The position numbers were made by a program, and so were the translations under genes. The notes beneath the pieces were generated by a model that was given only the letters and a program-made list of their open reading frames with translations, had not been told where the DNA came from and searched no databases. Shown here one piece after another: positions 58,135-64,000 of a stretch of DNA of 64,000 nt (within the stretch, counting starts at the first letter, position 1; each line of letters begins with the position of its first letter). The DNA lies in assembly GCA_001972305.1 (NCBI GenBank), contig BDDD01000018.1, positions 620,001 through 684,000 of the forward strand, written 5' to 3'. This DNA comes from Cephalotus follicularis (Eukaryota > Streptophyta > Magnoliopsida > Oxalidales > Cephalotaceae).

Positions 58135-59512
58135 TGTGTTTTAAATGATTTGATGAAATCATAGTTTTTGAAATGGTGAAATACTGAGCTTTTTTTTTAT
58201 AACCACCTATAGGGGTACCATAGGCATGCTGTGAGCCTGACATGGGGGCATGACACTTTCTGTAACGGTGTGATTTGTTTACGGAGTCTCTCAGGGATAT
58301 CCTTAGATAGGATTTGGGATAGAGGTGTATGGATCGATCCTAGTTATATGTTTTGGGATATGGGAATTGTATGTGTAGTGCCGTATACTGTAATTCTATT
58401 TGGCAATGTGGAATTAGCTACTCCCTTGCTACTATGTGTTTCTGATATGTTATGGGTTTTGGTGCTCAGTTATGGAACCTATGTTTTGGGACAGATATGC
58501 TATTTGTTTTCAAAGTTATGGAACTTATGTTTTGAAAGCTTTCGTTTATGTTTTGAAAGTTTTGGAACTTATGTTTTGCAAGGTTTGTCAAACATTTCGT
58601 GTATGTTTTGGAACTTATATTTTCAAAGGTTTCGTGTATGTTTTGGAAGTTATGGAACTTAAGTTTTCAAAGGTTCCGTGTATGTTTTGAAAGTTATGGA
58701 TTTGGTTTTTATGAAAGTTCATATGTGACTTCAAAGAATGTTTAAACTGATATATTGCTTAAGATTTCTGTTTTGAGTTAACTTTGAAATCTTACTGCTT
58801 TGTTTTGTTTCGTAATCTGTTTGTTTCGTACTGTTCAGAAACTATTTTCTTTTGTTCCGTAAACTGTTCTTTCCTGTTTCGTAAAGTGTTTCATTTCGTA
58901 AAATGTTTTGTATCGTATCGTGTTTATTTCAGATACTGTATTGAGCATGATATTGTTTTGTTTCGGATACAGTTTTGTTTCGATCTGTTATGATTCGTAA
59001 CTAATCTGTTATGATTCGTAACTGTTCTGTTTTGTTTCGTAAACCGTTCTGTTTTGATTCGTATCTATTTTGATTCGTATTTATGTTGTTTCGTAACTGA
59101 TTTGTTTCATAAACTGTTCGTAAACTGTTTTATGATTCTATATCCGTATTGAGGTTTGCTCAGCCGCGTTTTTTTGTTTTCCATGCGGCAGGTTTTCAGG
59201 GACTGCATGGGCAAGTGTGATGAGAGAGTTACCCTATATCAGAGGATCATCTAGGAGTTTGATCCGGTTATGTTTCTAATAGTGTTATGGTCGTGTATAG
59301 GCCAGTTATCTAAAAAGTACTGTGATTTTGGTTTATGACAAAGTATTCATATTCAGTTTATGTTCCATGATGATACATGTTTTCAGACTTTTAGAACCAC
59401 CACGTATTGATGATGATTAAGATTAAGATCTTTGATATATTTTTAGTTCAGTTTTGTGTGACACACGATCCCGAATCAGGAGTGATCCCGGTTCCGAATC
59501 GGGGGTGTTACA
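58135..59512 (+). mobile_element. H: solo-LTR-like insert with T-rich degenerate repeats, replacing G gag
   Basis: Ends GAATCGGGGGTGTTACA at 59512, a typical gypsy LTR 3' end. G pol homology starts on the next base. The left edge is not clear: G leader homology fades by about 58135, and a TGTAACGG at 58261 is only a possible start. 58450-59130 consists of variants of TTATGTTTTGGAA and CTGTTTTGTTTCGTAA. Frames in it are repeat artefacts. Confidence 0.6.
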
Positions 59513-62500
59513 TGCGTATAGGTGATGGATCGAGGATTCTCACCACGGTAATAGGCGTTTTTTAATTGTTTTTGGGAAATGGCCATGTAATTAAACTTGA
59601 TCCTTGTTATTTTGTAAAGAACTTGGTTAGAAATGTTGTATCGGTTTCTTATTTGTATAAGATGGGCATGGAGCTCACTTTTTCTATATATGGCTGTAGA
59701 CTTATACATAACAATGTTCTTTTATGTGATGGACACATTGACAATGGGATCAATGTTTTAAATACTAGTGCACAAATGGCTTTAACAATTCAAACTGGAG
59801 CAAGCACTGAAAGACAACGAGAAATAAGTGATGTAAACCCTTCATACATATGGCATTGTAGATTAGGTCATGCTAGTCTGGGTAGACTAACACGCTTGGT
59901 TAAGGATGGTCATTTAGACATCCAGGACGTGAAGTCCTTTCCAGAGTGTGAGCCATGTCTCATTGGCAAGATGACAAAATCACCATTCTCCGGAGGTAGG
60001 AGAAAGGGAAGTGGACATACTGGCTCTTGTCCACACCGACGTCTGCGGAACTATGTCGGTCAATGCTAGTGGAGGTTTTCCCTACTTCATCACCTTTACC
60101 AATGACTTGTCATGGTATGGTCATGTGTTTCTGATGAAACACAAGTCTGAGGCCTTCGAGATGTTTAAAGAATTCAGACTAGAGGTAGAAAAGCAAATGG
60201 GTAAACCCATCAAGGTGCTCCGGTCGGATCGAGGTGGTGAATACCTATCTGCTGAATTCCCGGGTTATCTGAGGGATAACAGAATTCTCTCTCAATGGAC
60301 ACCTCCTGGAACACCACAGAACAATGGTGTGTCCAAGCAGAGGAATCAGACTTTGATGGACATGGTTCGGTCCATGATGTCTTTCGCGGATCTTCCTATA
60401 TCATTATGGGGTTATGCATTGCACGCAGCGGTGTACATCCTAACTAGATTCCTTCAAAATCCGTCCCCTCCACTCCGTACGAGGTGTACAAAGGGAGGAA
60501 ACCCAGCCTAAACCATTTGAGGGTTTGGGGCTGTCCAGCTTATGTTAGAAGGGCGGAACCTTCCAAACTAGAGGCGCCAGCAGATCTTTGCTGGTTTGTG
60601 GGATATCCCAATGAGAGTTTAGGATATTTATTTTATCATCCCAGCGATAAAAAAGTATTTGTATCGTGTACTGCTAAATTCCTAGAGAAGGAATACCTGC
60701 TTCTAGGGACTAGTGGGAGCAAGGTGGAGTTGAGAGAGCTGTCACCTGGTGAAAGCCCACAGGATGAGGAGGAATTAGAGGTTCAACCCTCTACAGACAC
60801 AGTTGGGGAAGGTTCGTAACCTGAAAGTGGATCTGAGTTTGGCGCTCCTTTAACGAGGAGATTAGACAGAGTTCCGGTCCCTTCCGAGATATATGGATTT
60901 CTCATTGAGGACACTGAGGAACTCAATGACATCGATGATGACGAGCCTGTCAGCTACGAGCAGGCATTGAAGAGCACTAAATCTTGGGCATGGCTAGAGG
61001 CCATGAAATCCAAGATGGACTCTATGGACGCCAACCAAGTATGGAACTTGGTCGATGAACCTGAGGGTATGAACCCTATCGGTTGCAAATGGATCTTGAA
61101 GAGGAAGATTGGCGCTGATGGTAGGATAGAGACTTACAAAGCGCGATTGGTCGCGAAAAGGTTTAGGCAAAGACACAGAGTCAACTATATCGAAACTTTC
61201 TCACCAGTCGCTATGCTTAAGTCCATCCGGATATTGCTTGATATTGTTGCTCATTACGATTATGAGATTTTGCAAATGGATGTCAAGACAATGGTCTTGA
61301 ACGGCTTTCTTGAAGAGGACATTTACATGTCCCAACCCAATGGGTTTGTATCCATGGAACATCCACTGAGAGTGTGTAAGCTCCAAAGGTCGATCTACGG
61401 CCTTAAGCAAGCATCCCGTAGCTGGAACATCCCTTTTGGCGAGACCGTTAAGAGTTTCGGTTTCATCAAAAACATTGATGAGCCTTGTGTTTACTGGAAA
61501 CAGGATGACATGAATTTCACATTCTTGGTACTATACGTACACGACATACTAATCATAGGGAATGAAGTGGGTATGTTGCAGCCCGTCACAGTATGGTTAT
61601 CCAAGAACTTCTCCATGAAGGATTTGGGAGAGGCATCCTATATATTGGGTATAAAGATCTATAGAGATAGATCTAATAGGTTGTTGGGACTCTCCCAAAG
61701 CCAGTACATCAGCAAGGTGCTGAAACAGTATGGCCTACAGAATTCCAAGCGGGGCCTTCTTCCGATTGGCTAGGGAATTCACCTATCCAAGAGGATGTCT
61801 CCATAGACAAATGAGGAGAGGATTTGCATGAGTAGGCAGCCATATGCTTCGGCAGTTGGCTCCATCATGTATGCCATGCTGTGTACAAGACCTGATGTCG
61901 CCGATGCCTTGGGTATGGCTACTCGATTTCAGTCTGATCCCGGTGAGAAACATTGGGAGGCAGTCAAGGGGGTACTTAAATACCTGAGAAGGACTCAGGA
62001 TACCTTCTTGGTCAATGGAGGAGACAGTGCGTCAAAATTTGAGGTCTTTACCAACTCTAGTTTCAATAGTGATTCGGATGATCACAAATCTGTGTCGGGA
62101 TATGTTTTTATCCTGAACAGAGGTGCTGTGAGCTGGAGGAGTTCTAAGCAGGAGACTACTGCTGACTCCACGACTGAAGCGGAATATGTTGTAGCCTCAG
62201 ATGCCGCTAAGGAAGCTGTTTGGCTGCGAAAGTTCATTGCTGGACTTGATGTGGTTCCAACCTTTGCACGTCCAGTTGTTGTATAATGTGACAACAATGG
62301 GGCTGTTGCACAAGCCAAAGAACCCCGGTCTCATCATCGCTCCAAGCACATACAACGACGGTCTCACCAAATTAGAGAAATCATTGACAAAGGAGAAATT
62401 ACCCTCGAGAGAGTTACCACGGAGGTAAACTTAGCAGACCCACTAACCAAGGGATTGAGCAGCACAGTTCTAGAGAGACATCGGAGTGCTATGGGCTTAG

Positions 62501-62527
62501 GCTACCGGTCGTTGTGGCTATAGGAAC
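59513..62527 (+). pseudogene. pol: pol of element G (pre-integrase, integrase, RT, RNase H)
   Basis: 59566-59990: GAG-pre-integrase (WHCRLGHASLGRLTRLVKDG, ECEPCLIGKMTKSPFSG). 60011-60511: integrase core with LVHTDVCG (first Asp) and VLRSDRGGEYLS (second Asp), but G-V-S-K-Q-R-N, a Lys codon (60335-60337) in place of the third Glu. 60484-60819: integrase C-terminus. 60967-61773: RT with WILKRKIGADGRIETYKARL; the catalytic Y-V-D-D reads Y-V-H-D (His codon 61540-61542). 61828-62428: RNase H; its first Asp reads Asn (62053-62055, F-T-N-S-S-F) and a stop sits at 62284-62286. Frameshifts fall near 60000 and 60480, with stops near 60818 and 61771. Inactive. Confidence 0.88.
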
Positions 62528-62538
62528 AAGTTGGAGAT

Positions 62539-63182
62539 TGTTAGGTTAGGGGTATCCCTGCATGCCACGATATGGCTCATTTGTATATATACACTCTTGA
62601 TTTATACAATTCTGAAGTCCTTTTATATTCTCTATGCATCTTTATATATTGGGAAGGCTATGTGGCTCATCGTCACCAACCAAAAGGAACAAACTAATTA
62701 TACATAATTAACTGTATGCCACAATAGCGTCCTATCACATACAAAGGGTTAGATCTCTTGCCGAGAGGGCTATGAGAATAAGATCCTTATTTCCTGTGAC
62801 AAATGTTCCAAGTCATAGGTTCACTTTCTTAAGGGCCATTGATGAACCGTGAAGACTTGTCACATGAAGCTTGCTCCCGGGTTAGCAGTGGAGGTTGGTT
62901 ATCTCATTGCCAATTAGGGTAATCCCAAAAGCTAAATGTGAGGTGTATACTAGAGTGCATGACACTGGACAGACCCACCAATAGGAAACCTATTTGGATA
63001 GTCTATTCCCAATGTCAATAGGATTCCTATGGTCTCAGTAGTGTATAGTCTATGGTGACTAGTAGGTCTATAGCCTACGTTGTCTCCTTTGACCTGAGTG
63101 GCTGGCATGCATTATGTGGTAACTACTTGACTTTGATTTTTGCCTTCCCCAACACTAGCCAGGTGCACGAAAAAGGGTTGTC
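62539..63182 (+). repeat. 3' LTR of element G, truncated
   Basis: Starts TGTTAGGTTAGGGGTATCCC after GTTGGAGAT. Matches the first 640 bases of 56020 onward and stops after AAAAAGGGTTGTCT, where F-type sequence begins. Confidence 0.87.
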
Positions 63183-63980
63183 TGATGCTTAAATATAAGC
63201 ATCGACGCTTTGTGTCGAATGTCAGGGATGTTACGATACTGACATGAAACATGATGGAAGGGGACCAATTTTAGGTGCCTCACATGTCAAGGGATGACGT
63301 GCTGGACATGCATCGAGATTCCTTGACCAGCCATGACTGAATTGGAAGAGTGAGCCGGACAGGTGGGTGCATGCAATAGTCACCAAAGCAAGAGGAAGAC
63401 ACCTGGTGCGCCATGTAAGTAGGTGTGAAGAAGAAATGAATTTTGCATTCATGCAGATAGGAACACAAATTCAATGTGGATAAAACACTCATTTCTCCAT
63501 CTCTACCACTGGCTTACTGGAAAGAAGAAAACGAAAGAGAAAATAAAGAGAAAACATGAGAGAAAAATAAAGAGTTAGAAAGAGAGGCTAAAAACCTCCA
63601 TTGTTGGGCCTGTGCAAGCTTGGCGTAACTAAACCAGTGGGATTAGAGTTACTGGCCGGACTTGGAAAGCTTGGAGAGCTACTGTTCAGACTTAAAGAGG
63701 TGGACATTCGGTTTCTAACTTGAAACCAGAGTTAGGGGAATTTATATCTGCAAAGTTAGTTCAATTATATTGAATGGTCGGTCATGGATCCGCCTCCCCA
63801 CGCGTATGTTGCTCAACCTATGAATACATGGTTTGTTTGTATAAGCGAGCTCATAGTATCCAGCTCATAACATGTAGTATATGTTCTTGATTATACTTAT
63901 ATCTTGCTTATAAAAATCTGGCCCGTTTGAAAGGCTAAACTATTTGAAAGGTTTTTAAATTCCCCTGACATGTCATGTAT
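63183..63980 (+). repeat. F-type LTR fragment
   Basis: Begins ATGCTTAAATATAAGCATCG with one AAGCATCGACGCTTTG palindrome. 63183-63780 parallels F 52735-53470, and 63780-63970 parallels parts of 55376-55610 (TTTGAAAGG.TTTTTAAATT). So about 1.8 kb is missing between the two parts. No gene. Confidence 0.6.
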
Positions 63981-64000
63981 GCACCAGGCGACGTAGGCGT
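63981..64000 (-). repeat. 5' LTR of element E resumes
   Basis: GCACCAGGCGACGTAGGCGT matches CACATCAGGCGACGTGGGCGT in the E 3' LTR (from about 41819). The rest lies beyond the right edge. Confidence 0.65.

Larger units (their letters stand above)
56020..63182 (+). mobile_element. Ty1/copia element G (Angela/TAR-like), gag-less
   Basis: 5' LTR 56020-58042, primer-binding site, short leader, H insertion, pol 59513-62527, polypurine region, truncated 3' LTR 62539-63182. Closely related to E: LTR starts, leader start (CATGCTAATTTACTACAATCAGACC) and pol align. The roughly 2.2 kb holding leader, gag and protease in E is absent. The left flank is ATCAT (56015-56019); the right flank is lost. Confidence 0.87.
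49716..63980 (+). mobile_element. F: TGTAAC-type LTR element inserted in the E LTR, carrying J, G and other fragments
   Basis: Starts TGTAACGCTCGGGATTTTC (49716-49734). J interrupts it, and its sequence goes on from 52586. The E LTR is found again at 63981 (GCACCAGGCGACGTAGGCGT, compare 41819 onward), so the intervening 14.3 kb is one insertion or a stack of insertions. The right end has no clean CA boundary or target duplication. No gag-pol of its own is seen. Probably gypsy by its ends (inference). Confidence 0.6.

Noticed and set aside
58231..58993. Frames of 143, 84 and 69 codons rich in F, Y, C and L
   Set aside because: They come from TATGTTTTGGAA- and TTTTGTTTCGTAA-like repeats in H. 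The composition follows the repeat, and there is no domain.

Overview
The window reads as a plant nuclear genome segment, probably from a eudicot, made almost entirely of nested LTR retrotransposons. I find no host gene, no rRNA or tRNA gene and no prokaryotic feature. The plant assignment rests on the element types: SIRE/Maximus-like and Angela/TAR-like Ty1/copia elements, a Tekay-like Ty3/gypsy element, primer-binding sites of the initiator-tRNA-Met type (TGGTATCAGAG) and a TRIM-like element. Most long reading frames are decayed gag-pol genes. The rest are chance frames in LTRs or repeat arrays. Lineage names are inferences from motif recognition.

Layout. (1) 1-2778: 5' part of a minus-strand SIRE-like copia element (element 0), with an open gag frame running off the left edge and a 2.06-kb LTR holding an internal 792-bp duplication. 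It sits in the gag of a plus-strand gypsy element X. (2) X gag-pol occupies 2779-5747 and resumes at 26159-26715 with its integrase. (3) Between these lies copia element A (5748-26158, 2.5-kb LTRs). A is itself split by copia element B of the same family (9379-19519), flanked by AAAAC/AAAAT. (4) X is broken again at 26716 by K, a TGTAAC-type LTR region with a 1.4-kb degenerate array and a 38-bp tandem array. (5) 29346-31568 holds two opposed fragments of an A/B-type LTR around unassigned sequence. (6) 31574-40324 is a minus-strand SIRE-like copia element C with gag, protease, integrase, RT and an extra broken ORF in the env position. A 632-bp TRIM-like insertion lies in its integrase frame, between AAAGA repeats. 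(7) 40325-41130 is the start of an LTR (D) cut by C. (8) From 41151 a minus-strand Angela/TAR-like element E runs to the right edge. Its 5' LTR is interrupted at 49716 by F and resumes at about 63981. (9) F contains solo LTR J (49735-52580, TTTTC repeats) and a plus-strand copia element G (56020-63182). G has lost its gag and carries a solo-LTR-like insert H.

Order of events from the nesting: X is oldest in the left half, then A, then B. In the right half, D was hit by C, C by the TRIM, E by F, F by J and G, and G by H. A, B, D, E and G belong to one copia superfamily that repeatedly inserted into itself.

The most unusual signals are: degenerate arrays of short, mostly TCGA-centred palindromes inside the LTRs of several unrelated families; a 50-nt double hairpin in the A and B LTRs; shared catalytic-site lesions in the A/B protease and in the A/E/G integrase, which suggest parasitic or trans-mobilised subfamilies; and a TRIM-like unit whose two terminal repeats do not match although it has a perfect target duplication.
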